DNA from: Erythrobacter sp.
GTDB lineage: Bacteria > Pseudomonadota > Alphaproteobacteria > Sphingomonadales > Sphingomonadaceae
Direction of reading: 5' to 3'
Assembly (NCBI RefSeq): GCF_024305245.1
Contig: NZ_JAMWYX010000009.1
Coordinates: forward strand, 1-64,000
DNA: 64,000 nt
The notes beneath the pieces were generated by a model. It had not been told where the DNA came from. It was given only the letters and a program-made list of their open reading frames with translations, and did not search any database. Below, one piece after another: positions 26,356-34,512 of the stretch. The number at the start of each line of letters is the position of its first letter. The stretch's first letter is position 1. The translations under genes and the position numbers were made by a program.

Positions 26356-27264
26356 ATGGCAGAGGCGCGTCAGGTCGGGATTGATTTCACCATCGGTGCG
26401 CGCCGATTGGCCGTGGTCCCGCGCAGCCTTGCCACCTGGAGCTTCGGCCTCGAACAGGTGCTCGCCCGCGACCTCCCAGATCCGCCACTGCCCGGCCCGG
26501 ACGGCGTGCGCGTGTTGTCGGCCCCGACCGAACGACTAGACGAACTCGCCGCTCGCCTCCCGGGCTTTGTCGCGGGGGGCCGGCAGGATTATCGCCGCCA
26601 CTATATCGACATGGGGCAGAGCTTTGCCGATTACCTCGCGCAGTTCTCGGGCAAGACCCGCTCGACCCTGCGGCGCAAGGCGCGCAAACTTGCCGAAGAG
26701 ACCGGCGGCTACACCATCACCGACCATCGCAGCCCGGCCGAGATCGAGCGCTTTCTGACTGCCGCCCTGCCCTTGTCCGCGCGCACCTACCAGGCCCGGT
26801 TGCTCGATGCCGGTTTGCCCGACACCCCTGTTGCGCGCCGCGCCATGCTGGAGGCGGCCGAGGATGACCGGATGCGCGCCTTCCTGCTCCACGCCAGGGG
26901 GCAGGCAATCGCCTATCTTGCGCTACCCGTGGCGGGCGAGACTCTGGTCTATGCCCATCTCGGCTATGATCCCGATCACGCCCGCCTGTCGCCCGGCACA
27001 GTGCTGCAGATGGACGCGCTGGAGCTGCTGTTTGCCGAGGAGCGTTACCGCTGGTTCGACTTCACCGAGGGCGAAGGCGCGCACAAGGCGATGTTCGGCA
27101 CCCACTGCGCGGCCTGCACCAGCCTGATGCTGCTGCGCCCGACGCTGGCCAATCGCGCCTTGCTGATGTCGCGGGGGGCGTTTGACGCGGGGGTGGCGCA
27201 GGCCAAGGCGCTGGCGGTCAAATCCGGTGCGCTCGGGCGGATCCGGGCAGGCTTACGCGCCTGA
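26356..27264 (+). CDS. GNAT-type acyltransferase (CelD/BioF2-like)
   Basis: The 302-residue protein has the double-GNAT arrangement of the CelD/FemAB-like group linked to exopolysaccharide and cellulose production. Its C-terminal half contains DDRMRAFLLHARGQAIAYLALPVAGETLVYAHLGYDPDHARLSPGTVLQMDALELLF and WFDFTEGEGAHKAMFG, typical of this family. It lies nine bases after the deacetylase-like gene. Its last 12 bases overlap a convergent small membrane protein gene. An acyl transfer to a surface polymer is inferred. Confidence 0.8.
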   Translation: MAEARQVGIDFTIGARRLAVVPRSLATWSFGLEQVLARDLPDPPLPGPDGVRVLSAPTERLDELAARLPGFVAGGRQDYRRHYIDMGQSFADYLAQFSGKTRSTLRRKARKLAEETGGYTITDHRSPAEIERFLTAALPLSARTYQARLLDAGLPDTPVARRAMLEAAEDDRMRAFLLHARGQAIAYLALPVAGETLVYAHLGYDPDHARLSPGTVLQMDALELLFAEERYRWFDFTEGEGAHKAMFGTHCAACTSLMLLRPTLANRALLMSRGAFDAGVAQAKALAVKSGALGRIRAGLRA

Positions 27265-27543
27265 GCGCGGATCGCGATCGGGGTTGGCCGCACGCCGACG
27301 ATTGCTGATCTGCTTGCGAAACCGCTCCTGCATCGCCCGCCGTTCGGACGGGTACGCCCCGCCGAGCAGTCCGAACCGCAGCGCCAGATACAGCCACACC
27401 GCAGCGAACACGCCGAGCAGCGCGCCTGCCGCCAGGCCAAGGCGAAGATCGTAATGCAGGATCAGCGCAAAGGCAGCGATGGCGAAACCGATGACAAACC
27501 ACTTGGGATCGAGAAACGACCCGTCGTCGGGGGAAGCGCCCAT
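27253..27543 (-). CDS. small membrane protein, unknown function
   Basis: The 96-residue protein starts at the ATG at 27543 after AAGGAT. Two hydrophobic helices (WFVIGFAIAAFALIL and GLAAGALLGVFAAVWLYLALRF) are followed by a basic C-terminal tail rich in Arg, which should lie in the cytoplasm. No known family was recognised. The 3' end overlaps the acyltransferase gene by 12 bp in convergent orientation. Confidence 0.65.
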   Translation of the reverse strand: MGASPDDGSFLDPKWFVIGFAIAAFALILHYDLRLGLAAGALLGVFAAVWLYLALRFGLLGGAYPSERRAMQERFRKQISNRRRAANPDRDPRSGA

Positions 27544-27647
27544 CCGATTATCCTTTTTATGAGCGCGCCGGGAGAGGATGCCGTGGCGCGAACTTGTCAC
27601 CTAAGATGGTGATACAGTTCAGGAAAATCAATGGGTCAAACGGCCCC

Positions 27648-27863
27648 TTAGCGGGTGTCGTGCGCGCGTTCCTCGCGCTGGCGGTGGGTCGCTTCTTCCG
27701 CCTTGCGCAAGTTGGCGCGACTGGCGCGGCGGTTGACGATCCAGCCATAAAGCATGGCGATGAGCAGCAGGGCGGCACCGACCGGAGGGGCCAGCCGGGC
27801 ATCGGTGAGATAGACCGCGACAAGGATCGCAATCGCGGCGACGATGATGACGGCTTTGATCAT
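27648..27863 (-). CDS. small membrane protein, unknown function
   Basis: The 71-residue protein starts at the ATG at 27863 behind a strong AAGGAG site with an eight-base spacer. It has two transmembrane segments (MIKAVIIVAAIAILVAVYL and PPVGAALLLIAMLYGWIV) and a charged, coiled C-terminal tail (RRASRANLRKAEEATHRQREERAHDTR). It resembles the neighbour at 27253-27543 in design: two helices plus a basic tail on the same strand. The function is unknown. Confidence 0.6.
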   Translation of the reverse strand: MIKAVIIVAAIAILVAVYLTDARLAPPVGAALLLIAMLYGWIVNRRASRANLRKAEEATHRQREERAHDTR

Positions 27864-27952
27864 GGGATACTCCTTCCCTCTGATCAACGCGGCAGGGCGC
27901 GCGCATGATCCGGCTTCGAAGACCGCCCGTCGCGGCCCCGCCGCCGCCCGAC

Positions 27953-27987
27953 GCAAAAGGGGCCGGACGCACACGGCATCCGGCCCC
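27953..27987 (-). terminator. Rho-independent terminator downstream of rplK-rplA
   Basis: Read on minus, GGGGCCGGA and TCCGGCCCC form a perfect nine-base stem (27979-27987 with 27959-27967), followed by TTTTGC. A further perfect seven-base hairpin (GCGCCGC/GCGGCGC, 27993-28008) stands just before it. It is the most likely end of the ribosomal-protein transcript. Confidence 0.75.
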
Positions 27988-28044
27988 TGAATGCGCCGCA
28001 AGCGGCGCTGTAGGAAAGTGCTCCGATCAACTGACGCGCCTCTC

Positions 28045-28138
28045 GATCCCGCAGGGACCGCAAGGCCAACCGGCCGCCCGCCGCGATGCTGCCGTCAGGT
28101 AGCATGAGCGAGGAAAGGCGAGCGCGGATGCGCTCGCC
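28045..28138 (-). repeat. structured intergenic element, copy E (minus orientation)
   Basis: It begins 11 bases after the rplA stop, in the same orientation. Read on minus: P1 GGCGAGCGC/GCGCTCGCC with loop ATCC, TTTCCTCGCT, P2 ATGCTACC-TGAC-GGCAGCAT (one wobble), GGGC, P3 GGCC-GGTT-GGCC, TTGCG, and P4 GGTCCC-TGC-GGGATC (one wobble). Apart from stem changes, the layout matches copy A throughout its length. Confidence 0.75.
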
Positions 28139-28149
28139 TCCCGAACAGA

Positions 28150-28842
28150 TTACGCTCCTTCGACCTCGGCGAGGTCGACCTTGAGGCCCGGGCCCATCGA
28201 CGAGGTGAGCGAGATCTTCTGGACATATTTGCCCTTAGACCCGCTCGGCTTGGCTTTCACCACCGCCTCGGTCAGCGCCTTGAAGTTGGCCATCAGCGCG
28301 TCATCGGAGAAGCTCAGCTTGCCGATGCCGGAGTGGATGATGCCCTGCTTTTCCACGCGGAATTCGACCTGGCCGGCCTTGGCATCCTTCACCGCCTGTT
28401 CGACATTCGGGGTCACCGTGCCGAGCTTCGGGTTCGGCATCAGCCCCTTGGGGCCGAGCGTCTTGCCCAGACGGCCGACGATACCCATCATGTCGGGCGA
28501 TGCGATCACGCGGTCGTAATCGAGGTTGCCCGCCATCATGTCTTCCATCAGGTCTTCCGCGCCGACCTTGTCAGCCCCGGCAGCCAGCGCCTTTTCAGCG
28601 TTGTCGCCGCGCGCGAACACGGCCACGCGCACGTCCTTGCCGGTGCCCGACGGCAGCGACACCATGCCGCGCACCATCTGATCGGCGTGACGCGGATCGA
28701 CGCCGAGGTTCATCGCGACTTCGACGGTTTCGTCGAACTTGCGCTTGAACTGGCGCAAAGTGGCCAGCGCTTCCTCAACCGAATAGAGCTTCTCGCGATC
28801 GAGATTGGCCATTTCCTTGGCCTGCTTCGAAATCTTCACCAT
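28150..28842 (-). CDS. rplA: 50S ribosomal protein L1
   Basis: The 230-residue L1 binds 23S rRNA at the mobile stalk near the E site and in many bacteria also represses its own operon. Typical sequences are [37 protein letters not shown] and [12 protein letters not shown]. It follows rplK by four bases and is clearly co-transcribed. Unlike many bacteria, rplJ-rplL does not follow; instead a structured element and a terminator end the unit. Confidence 0.98.
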   Translation of the reverse strand: MVKISKQAKEMANLDREKLYSVEEALATLRQFKRKFDETVEVAMNLGVDPRHADQMVRGMVSLPSGTGKDVRVAVFARGDNAEKALAAGADKVGAEDLMEDMMAGNLDYDRVIASPDMMGIVGRLGKTLGPKGLMPNPKLGTVTPNVEQAVKDAKAGQVEFRVEKQGIIHSGIGKLSFSDDALMANFKALTEAVVKAKPSGSKGKYVQKISLTSSMGPGLKVDLAEVEGA

Positions 28843-28846
28843 CGGA

Positions 28847-29278
28847 TTAGCCCTCCACCACTTCGAGGCCCATCGAACGGGCGCTGCCTGCGATGATCTT
28901 CATCGCCTGATCAATGTCGTTCGCGTTCAGATCGGCCATCTTGGCTTCCGCGATTTCCTTGATCTGCGACTGCTTGATGGTTCCGGCCGAAATCTTGCTG
29001 GGCTCCTTCGAACCCGACTTCAGGCCAGCCGCCTTCTTGAGGAAGTAGGACGCCGGCGGGGTCTTGGTGATGAAGGTGAACGAGCGATCCGCATAGACCG
29101 TGATCACGGTCGGGATCGGCATGCCCTTTTCCATTTCCTGCGTCGAGGCGTTGAATGCCTTGCAGAATTCCATGATGTTCACGCCGCGCTGACCCAGTGC
29201 CGGGCCGATCGGCGGCGAGGGAGTCGCAGAGCCCGCGGGCACCTGCAACTTGATATAGCCTTCAATTTTCTTGGCCAT
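28847..29278 (-). CDS. rplK: 50S ribosomal protein L11
   Basis: The 143-residue L11 binds the GTPase-associated region of 23S rRNA and is needed for stringent-response signalling. Motifs are [37 protein letters not shown] and the C-terminal rRNA-binding [19 protein letters not shown]. The ATG at 29278 follows GGAG. nusG and secE lie upstream on the same strand, but a PspA-like gene on plus and a small minus-strand gene intervene, so rplK has its own promoter. Confidence 0.98.
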   Translation of the reverse strand: MAKKIEGYIKLQVPAGSATPSPPIGPALGQRGVNIMEFCKAFNASTQEMEKGMPIPTVITVYADRSFTFITKTPPASYFLKKAAGLKSGSKEPSKISAGTIKQSQIKEIAEAKMADLNANDIDQAMKIIAGSARSMGLEVVEG

Positions 29279-29776
29279 GAGGCCTTACTCCTATCGCACT
29301 ATTGCCCCGTTCTTTCGACCCGCCCGTCCTGAGCTTGTCGAAGGAGGCTCATGTTGAGCGGTCAAACGCCTCTGCTTGTGCATTGCAGCGGCTCCCGCAC
29401 GGAATCGCTGCACCCGAGGGCCAGCGAAGGCGCGCGCATAGCGGTTTGGGGGCGGAATGCAAGGCTGCTCTGCCTGAACGGCGTTCAGCATTGCCGCTGG
29501 GTTGCCGAAGTAGGAGACACATGAGACACTGTCCAGGAAGCGAAAAGCTGCCCCCGATTTGGCGCTTCGGCGCACGCACGCCGTGACCACATCAAGAGAG
29601 CGGGGAACAAGACGTTCGATGCACATTCCTGCGCCTTATCGCCGCGCAGGCCGGTAGGAAAATGGTTGCGTCAGCGTGACCCGCCGCGACCGGCCGATGG
29701 CTTGTTATTCACTGCGTCTTCAATCATTAACTTCCATCATGCTACGCCAAACCGGTCAGGCCAGTCAGGGGCAATC
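29279..29776. other. 498-bp intergenic region between rplK and the PspA-like gene
   Basis: The region separates divergent genes and should hold the strong rplK-rplA promoter on minus and the PspA-like promoter on plus. The only identified feature is one copy of CCTGAGCTTGTCGAAGG at 29328-29344. The ORFs that span it have shadow-type composition. No L1-binding leader, RNA gene or structured element copy was recognised. Confidence 0.5.
29328..29344 (+). repeat. single copy of the CCTGAGCTTGTCGAAGG repeat
   Basis: This 17-base sequence matches the inverted pair at 18400-18477 in all but one position of the shared core. Its inverted mate is not evident nearby; only a weak GTTGAGCGGTCAA follows. 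Confidence 0.75.
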
Positions 29777-30451
29777 ATGATCACTATCGCCATTCGTGCA
29801 CGCCAAATCGTTTCGAGCAATGTCGACAGCCTTGTCAGCAAGGCGGGCGAGCCGCGCAAGATGCTGCGGCTGCTGCAATCCGAGATCGAGGAAGCGCTGA
29901 TCGCGCTCCACGGCGATGCCGCCAAGGCGCGCCGCCAGCAAACCCGCTTGCACGATACCGCCGCACGGTTAGCTGCCGGGGCCGAAGACTGGACCGGCAA
30001 GGCCAAGATTGCCGTCGATCACGGACGCGAAGACCTCGCCCGCGCGGCCTTGCTTACCCGCGAGGCCGAGCGCGCAAAGGCTGCGGACGCTACCGCCGCT
30101 GCTGCCGCGCTCGATTCGCAGATCGCGGACGCCAATGCCGTGATCGCCGAGCTCGAGGCCAAGCGCGCCGTGATCAGCGCCCGCATCGCCGACCTTGTTC
30201 AGCCCGAAACGTCGGAACGGCGCATGGCGGACGCCCAGCGCGAAACCCATATCGACAGGCGGATCGACCGGATCGAGGCGCTCGAACGCCGCGCCGGATT
30301 TGCCGATGTCCCGGCCGGCGCCCCCTCGCCCGCATCGCTGGATGACGAAATTGCCGGCTTGCAGCAGTCCAGTGCGATCGATGCGGAACTGGCAGCGATG
30401 AAGGCAGCGCCCGCTCCGGCAAAGAAGGCGGCGGGCAAGAAGCGCGGCTGA
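29777..30451 (+). CDS. PspA/IM30-family-like coiled-coil protein
   Basis: The 224-residue protein starts at the ATG at 29777 (MITIAIRARQIVSSNVDSLVSKAGEPRKML). It is largely helical coiled coil, and the start resembles PspA/Vipp1 proteins, which bind stressed membranes. An Ala/Lys-rich C-terminal tail (APAPAKKAAGKKRG) follows. No pspB/C-like gene is adjacent. The plus-strand orientation interrupts the minus-strand nusG to rplK order. Membrane protection is the family role; here it is inferred. Confidence 0.78.
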   Translation: MITIAIRARQIVSSNVDSLVSKAGEPRKMLRLLQSEIEEALIALHGDAAKARRQQTRLHDTAARLAAGAEDWTGKAKIAVDHGREDLARAALLTREAERAKAADATAAAAALDSQIADANAVIAELEAKRAVISARIADLVQPETSERRMADAQRETHIDRRIDRIEALERRAGFADVPAGAPSPASLDDEIAGLQQSSAIDAELAAMKAAPAPAKKAAGKKRG

Positions 30452-30492
30452 GGGGATTCGGTTCGCCAATCCGCTGACGCCATTTCCGGCAA

Positions 30493-30666
30493 TCAAACTG
30501 CGCGCGGCACCCGCAGACCCTTTGTGCGGCTGGTGAGGTGGAACGCGCGGCACAGCGCGCACTTGTAGGCGCGCAAGGTGGTATCGGCCCGTAAAGCCAC
30601 GGCATCGGCCTCCTCACGGGTGGCGAAGCGGCGCTTGCGCTGACAGATGCCGAGGCTGGTTTTCAC
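30493..30666 (-). CDS. 57-residue Cys-pair miniprotein
   Basis: This small gene was found by reading the minus strand by hand. From a GTG at 30666 it gives 57 residues: KTSLGICQRKRRF, a helix-like middle, then YKCALCRAFHLTSRTKG and a basic end. The pattern Y-K-C-x2-C-x3-H-L-T-S resembles small zinc-ribbon-like proteins seen in alphaproteobacteria and phages, although only one CxxC, one upstream Cys and one His are available. The base composition and strand match nusG, just upstream on minus across element F. The start is uncertain because the ribosome-binding site is weak. Confidence 0.65.
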   Translation of the reverse strand: MKTSLGICQRKRRFATREEADAVALRADTTLRAYKCALCRAFHLTSRTKGLRVPRAV

Positions 30667-30703
30667 GAACGGGTCATACCTAAGCCGTTTGGCGATTAAC
30701 CGG

Positions 30704-30801
30704 CTTCGCCAGAAGTCGCGAGCGCACGCGCGCGAGCCGCAGGCGCTCTGGCGCGCAGCGCCAGAAACCGCGCCGAGGACGCGCCCGCGGAGGCGGGCGC
30801 G
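30704..30801 (-). repeat. structured intergenic element, copy F (minus orientation)
   Basis: It starts six bases after the nusG stop, in the same orientation. Read on minus: P1 CGCGCCCGC/GCGGGCGCG with loop CTCC, TCCTCGG, P2 TCTGGCGC-TGC-GCGCCAGA, CTGCGG, P3 GCGC-GCGT-GCGC, TCGCG, and P4 CTTC-TGGC-GAAG. It is the most divergent full copy: the P3 loop and its flanks differ, yet every stem pairs. Confidence 0.7.
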
Positions 30802-30807
30802 AAAAAC

Positions 30808-31344
30808 CTACTTCGCCAGTTCGACCTGTTCGAAGTCCAACTCGACCGGGGTTGCGCGGCCGAAGATCGACACGCTGACCTTGACCTTGGCCTTGTCGAA
30901 ATCGAGCTCTTCCACGATGCCGTTGAAGCTGGCGAAGGGGCCATCGAGCACCTTGACCGAATCGCCGATTTCGTAATCGACGCTGATCTCGCGCTTGGGC
31001 GTGGACTGGGCTTCGGCGACGCCGCCGAAGTAGCGCGCGGCTTCTTTTTCCGAGATCGGCTGCGGCTTGTTGCCCGATCCGAGGAAGCCGGTGACCTTGG
31101 GCGTGTTCTTGACCAGGTGATAGACATCATCGGTCATGTTCAGCTTGGCCAGCACGTAGCCAGGCATGAACTTGCGTTCGACCTGCACCTTTTTGCCGCG
31201 CTTGACCTCGGTGATGGTCTCGGTCGGGACCTGCACTTCCTCGACCCCTTCGGACAGGCCGAGCCGGTCGGCCTCGGAAATGATCGCGTCGCGAACCTTG
31301 TTCTCGAAACCCGAATAAGCGTGAATGATGTACCAGCGAGCCAT
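30808..31344 (-). CDS. nusG: transcription termination/antitermination factor NusG
   Basis: The 178-residue NusG links RNA polymerase to Rho and to the ribosome. The NGN domain begins MARWYIIHAYSGFENKVRDAI and contains MFMPGYVLAK-type residues. The KOW domain holds DSVKVLDGPFASFNGIVEELD. The ATG at 31344 lies 49 bases after the secE stop. A structured element follows the stop at once, so the usual continuation into rplK is broken. Confidence 0.98.
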   Translation of the reverse strand: MARWYIIHAYSGFENKVRDAIISEADRLGLSEGVEEVQVPTETITEVKRGKKVQVERKFMPGYVLAKLNMTDDVYHLVKNTPKVTGFLGSGNKPQPISEKEAARYFGGVAEAQSTPKREISVDYEIGDSVKVLDGPFASFNGIVEELDFDKAKVKVSVSIFGRATPVELDFEQVELAK

Positions 31345-31393
31345 GGATTGTCCTTGGAATGACGTCTGACGGGCAGCCCTGCAGGGGCGCGAA

Positions 31394-31624
31394 TTACTTC
31401 AGCAGGCCGATCGCTGCGCCCACCAGCGCGGCAAAGGCGCTGTCGATGGCGAGGAAGAACAGCGACAGGATCACCATGAAGATGAACACGAAGATCGCCG
31501 TGCGCACCGTTTCGTCGCGGGTCGGCCACACGATCTTCGCGGTTTCGGCACGCACCTGGTTGACGAATTCCGCCACCGAGGTCTTGCGCTTCTTTTCTTC
31601 GGTCACATTCTTCTGCTCGGCCAT
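31394..31624 (-). CDS. secE: preprotein translocase subunit SecE
   Basis: The 76-residue single-helix SecE is an essential partner of SecY in the protein-export channel. The amphipathic N-terminal segment TSVAEFVNQVRAETAKIVWPTRDETVRTA, with its conserved W-P-T, precedes one transmembrane helix (IFVFIFMVILSLFFLAIDSAFAALVGA). It forms a transcription unit with nusG, as in nearly all bacteria. Confidence 0.96.
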   Translation of the reverse strand: MAEQKNVTEEKKRKTSVAEFVNQVRAETAKIVWPTRDETVRTAIFVFIFMVILSLFFLAIDSAFAALVGAAIGLLK

Positions 31625-31933
31625 CTGAGCCTCGTTCCTTCGGTAGTGCCTGCGTCTTCGCCGGTCGGCTTTCAGGTAGGGGGCCGCGCCGTCCGGGACA
31701 AGGTCTCGGAGGGGCTGGATGATTGCCGATGTCGGGAAGACCGCGCCCCTTTACGTCCGGCGCACAGCAAATGCAAGATGATGCTCGCATGCATCAGCCG
31801 GTGCGCCGATAGCGGAAAAGAGGGACGGCAGGGCTAGGCAAGGCGAAAGCGCGGCTCTAGCGTGCACGCCCTGACACATCACGGCTTCGGCAACGGGTTT
31901 GCATGAGGCCGCAACTTCGGGGATCACATCAAC
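31625..31933. other. 309-bp divergent region between secE and the symporter gene
   Basis: The region must hold the secE-nusG promoter on minus and the symporter promoter on plus. tRNA-Trp lies on the far side of the symporter, so secE cannot share its transcript. I see no RNA gene, element copy or repeat here; overlapping ORFs look like shadows. Confidence 0.5.
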
Positions 31934-33469
31934 ATGGCAGCAGGCAGCACGATGTCGCTGGGGGAGCGGCTGGTCGCGCCCGTCACCAATGTCTCGGACT
32001 TCATCTGGGCGGGCACGTGGAACGGGGTGGAACTGCTGCCCTTCCCGCCGATGACGATCATCCTGCTGGGCATCGGCCTGTGGATCATGGTCGGCCTGAG
32101 GTTCTATCCGATCGTCAAGCTGGGCAGCGCCTTTGCCGGGCTGTTCGCCAGCCGCAAGGGTTCGGGCGCGGGCGAGATCAGCCCCTTCGCCGCGCTCTCC
32201 ACCGCGCTGTCGGGGCAGGTCGGCACCGGCAATCTGGCGGGGGTCGCCACCGCGATCGCGCTGGGCGGTCCGGGCGCGATCTTCTGGATGTGGATCACGG
32301 CCCTGTTCGGCATGGCCTTGGCCTTTGCGGAAGGCAGCCTTGCGATTCGCTATCGTGAACGCACCGCCGACGGCGTCTATCGCGGCGGGCCGATGACCTA
32401 CATCATGATGGGCCTCGGTCCGAAGTGGACGTGGCTGGCGGTGGTGTTCTGTATCGGCACGCTGTTTTCCGCGCTGGTCACCGGCAATTCGATCCAGGCC
32501 AACGAAGTCGCTAGCGGCCTCAACGAATTGTTCGGGTGGGAACGCTGGTTCGGCGGCGCCGTGGTCGCGATTGCGGTGTTCATCGTCATCATCGGCGGGA
32601 TCAAGTCGATCGGCACCGTCGCGGAAAAGGTCGTGCCGTTCATGGCGGCGACCTATATCGTCATGGCCCTGATCGCGCTGGCGCTGAACTTCGGCGATTT
32701 GCCCGAAACCTTCAGCCGCATCTTTGCAGGGGCATTCAACTTCCAGAGCGCTAGCGGCGGGTTCGCGGGCGCGGCGCTGATCCTCGCACTGCGCGCGGGG
32801 GTGGCGCGCGGCCTTTTCTCGAACGAGGCGGGTCAGGGTTCGACCGCGATGGCCCATGCCGTCGCCCAGACCGACGATCCCGAACTGCAGGGCCGCATGG
32901 CGATGATGGGCACCTTCATCGATACCATCATCATCTGCACCATGACCGCGCTGGTGATCCTGACCGTGCAGGGCGACTTCGCCTATCAGGGGCAAAGCGT
33001 CGAGCACGTGTGGCAGTCCGACCTCGGCACCACTGCGATGAGCGGGTTCGTGACGACATCCGGCGCGTTTGCCGCGGCGTTCCCGTTCCCGATCGCGGGC
33101 ATCCCGCTGGGCACACTGGTCGCTTCGGTCGCGCTGATCCTGTTCGTGTTCACCACGCTGCTGACGTGGAGCTATTACGGCGAACGCGCGATCACCTTCC
33201 TGTATGACCGCATCCCGGGCGCAAGCCGCCGCGGCGAAAAGGCGCTGCATATCGGCTGGCGGGTGCTGTGGTGCGCAGGCATCTATGTCGGCGCGACTCA
33301 GCCTTCGCAGCTGGTCTGGCGGCTGGGCGACATCTCCAACGCGGCGATGGCGCTGCCCAACCTGCTGGCGCTGCTGATGCTGTCGGGCGTGGTGTTCGCG
33401 CTGTCCCGCGGGAATCGCACAGCCGGCAAGGACCATACCGCCGATGCGCCGGTGGAGCCGGCGGAATAG
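31934..33469 (+). CDS. sodium:alanine symporter (AGCS family)
   Basis: The 511-residue inner-membrane protein has about ten to eleven transmembrane helices. AGCS-family motifs are ISPFAALSTALSGQVGTGNLAGVATAIALGGPGAIFWMW, ARGLFSNEAGQGSTAMAHA and the final LVWRLGDISNAAMALPNLLAL. It imports alanine or glycine with Na+. A start six codons later (MSLGERL) is possible. It lies on plus between tRNA-Trp and secE, which are adjacent in many bacteria, so it looks inserted. Confidence 0.94.
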   Translation: MAAGSTMSLGERLVAPVTNVSDFIWAGTWNGVELLPFPPMTIILLGIGLWIMVGLRFYPIVKLGSAFAGLFASRKGSGAGEISPFAALSTALSGQVGTGNLAGVATAIALGGPGAIFWMWITALFGMALAFAEGSLAIRYRERTADGVYRGGPMTYIMMGLGPKWTWLAVVFCIGTLFSALVTGNSIQANEVASGLNELFGWERWFGGAVVAIAVFIVIIGGIKSIGTVAEKVVPFMAATYIVMALIALALNFGDLPETFSRIFAGAFNFQSASGGFAGAALILALRAGVARGLFSNEAGQGSTAMAHAVAQTDDPELQGRMAMMGTFIDTIIICTMTALVILTVQGDFAYQGQSVEHVWQSDLGTTAMSGFVTTSGAFAAAFPFPIAGIPLGTLVASVALILFVFTTLLTWSYYGERAITFLYDRIPGASRRGEKALHIGWRVLWCAGIYVGATQPSQLVWRLGDISNAAMALPNLLALLMLSGVVFALSRGNRTAGKDHTADAPVEPAE

Positions 33470-33493
33470 TAAAGGCCAAGACGGGAAGCGCTT

Positions 33494-33513
33494 GAACCCG
33501 CGGAGGCGGGTTC
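33494..33513 (-). repeat. partial structured element, copy G (P1 hairpin only)
   Basis: An eight-base hairpin, GAACCCGC/GCGGGTTC with loop CTCC when read on minus, is outwardly extended by CTTG/CAAG. It starts nine bases after the CCA end of tRNA-Trp. Only the first hairpin of the family is present; the symporter gene ends just beyond it. Confidence 0.6.
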
Positions 33514-33522
33514 GCAAGAAAA

Positions 33523-33598
33523 TGGCAGGGGTGTGCGGACTCGAACCGCAGGCCCTCGGTTTTGGAGACCGATGCTCTACCAACTGAGCTACACCCCT
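33523..33598 (-). tRNA. trnW: tRNA-Trp (anticodon CCA)
   Basis: The 76 bases include an encoded CCA end. The acceptor stem AGGGGTG pairs with CACCCCT, the D arm holds TAGCTCAGTTGGTAGAGC, and the anticodon arm CGGTCTCCAAAACCG shows CCA. The T arm is TGCGGTTCGAACCGCA. It is co-oriented with secE and nusG, but a plus-strand symporter gene separates them. Confidence 0.97.
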
Positions 33599-33753
33599 GC
33601 AGCGCGTCGGAGCGGTGCCTTTATCGAAGGCTCCCGGGATAGGCAATCCTCTTTGCAGGCCTCTTTGCAGGCTGGCCTCATCGCAAAGGGCTGACCTTCA
33701 GGCCTCTGCGTGCTGGCATCGCGGGCCGGTCGCATGTATTGTGGAGTGCAGCC

Positions 33754-34512
33754 ATGCATGCCCCTCTTCGCCCTCCTATCCCGGTCGAAACCTTGCTGCT
33801 CGCCTATCGCAGCGGCATTTTTCCGATGGCCGACCGGCGCGAGGATACCGAAGTGTTCTGGGTCGAACCGCGCGAGCGGGCGATTTTGCCGCTGGACGGG
33901 CTGCATATCTCGAAATCGCTGCGCAAGGTGCTGCGCAGCGACGGCTTCACCGTCACGCTCGATCGCGCCTTCGAACAGGTCGTCCGAGCCTGCGCCGAGC
34001 CGCGCGCGGATCATCCCGAAACCTGGATCAGCGAGCGTATCGTGCAAAGCTATGTCGGCCTGCACCGCGCCGGCCATGCCCATTCGGTCGAATGCTGGGT
34101 GGACAGCGCGAGCGGCGAGCGCACGCTGGTCGGCGGGCTCTACGGGGTCAGTTTCGACCGTGTGTTCTGCGGGGAAAGCATGTTCAGCCGCGCGCCCAAC
34201 GCCAGCAAGGTCGCGCTGGCATGGCTGGTGGCGCTGCTGCGGCAGGCGGGATTCGCGCTGCTCGATTGCCAGTTCATGACCGAACACCTGCGCACGATGG
34301 GGGCGATCGAGATCCCGCAGCGCGATTACCGTCGCCGCGTCGATCTGGCGCATGGTCGCCCCGCCACCAGTCTCGGCACGGCATGGCGATACTTCAGCGA
34401 GGGCGCAGGTTACGCGCCCGGTGCAGGAGCTGGGGTCGGCGATGCAGCGGGCCCGGCCGCAGCATCCTCGCCCGGCCAGCGCATCGCGCAATCCTTGACC
34501 CAGACATCATAG
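33754..34512 (+). CDS. aat: leucyl/phenylalanyl-tRNA--protein transferase
   Basis: Aat adds Leu or Phe from aminoacyl-tRNA to proteins with basic N-termini, marking them for ClpS/ClpAP degradation. The 252 residues start at the ATG at 33754, eight bases after GGAG. Family motifs are LLAYRSGIFPMAD, VFWVEPRERAILPLD, GGLYGVSFDRVFCGESMFSRAPNASKVALAWL and FALLDCQFMTEHLRTMGA. Beyond about residue 215 the tail is Ala/Gly/Pro-rich and non-conserved. It overlaps the convergent DUF2155 gene by 103 bp. Confidence 0.94.
   Translation: MHAPLRPPIPVETLLLAYRSGIFPMADRREDTEVFWVEPRERAILPLDGLHISKSLRKVLRSDGFTVTLDRAFEQVVRACAEPRADHPETWISERIVQSYVGLHRAGHAHSVECWVDSASGERTLVGGLYGVSFDRVFCGESMFSRAPNASKVALAWLVALLRQAGFALLDCQFMTEHLRTMGAIEIPQRDYRRRVDLAHGRPATSLGTAWRYFSEGAGYAPGAGAGVGDAAGPAAASSPGQRIAQSLTQTS

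Noticed and set aside
29279-29776. RNA gene or ribosomal leader in the rplK upstream gap
   Set aside because: No cloverleaf, conserved leader structure or repeat beyond one 17-base copy was found.
31751-33646. 631-codon minus-strand frame opposite the alanine symporter
   Set aside because: It also overlaps the tRNA-Trp gene and has shadow composition (His/Arg/Gln-rich).
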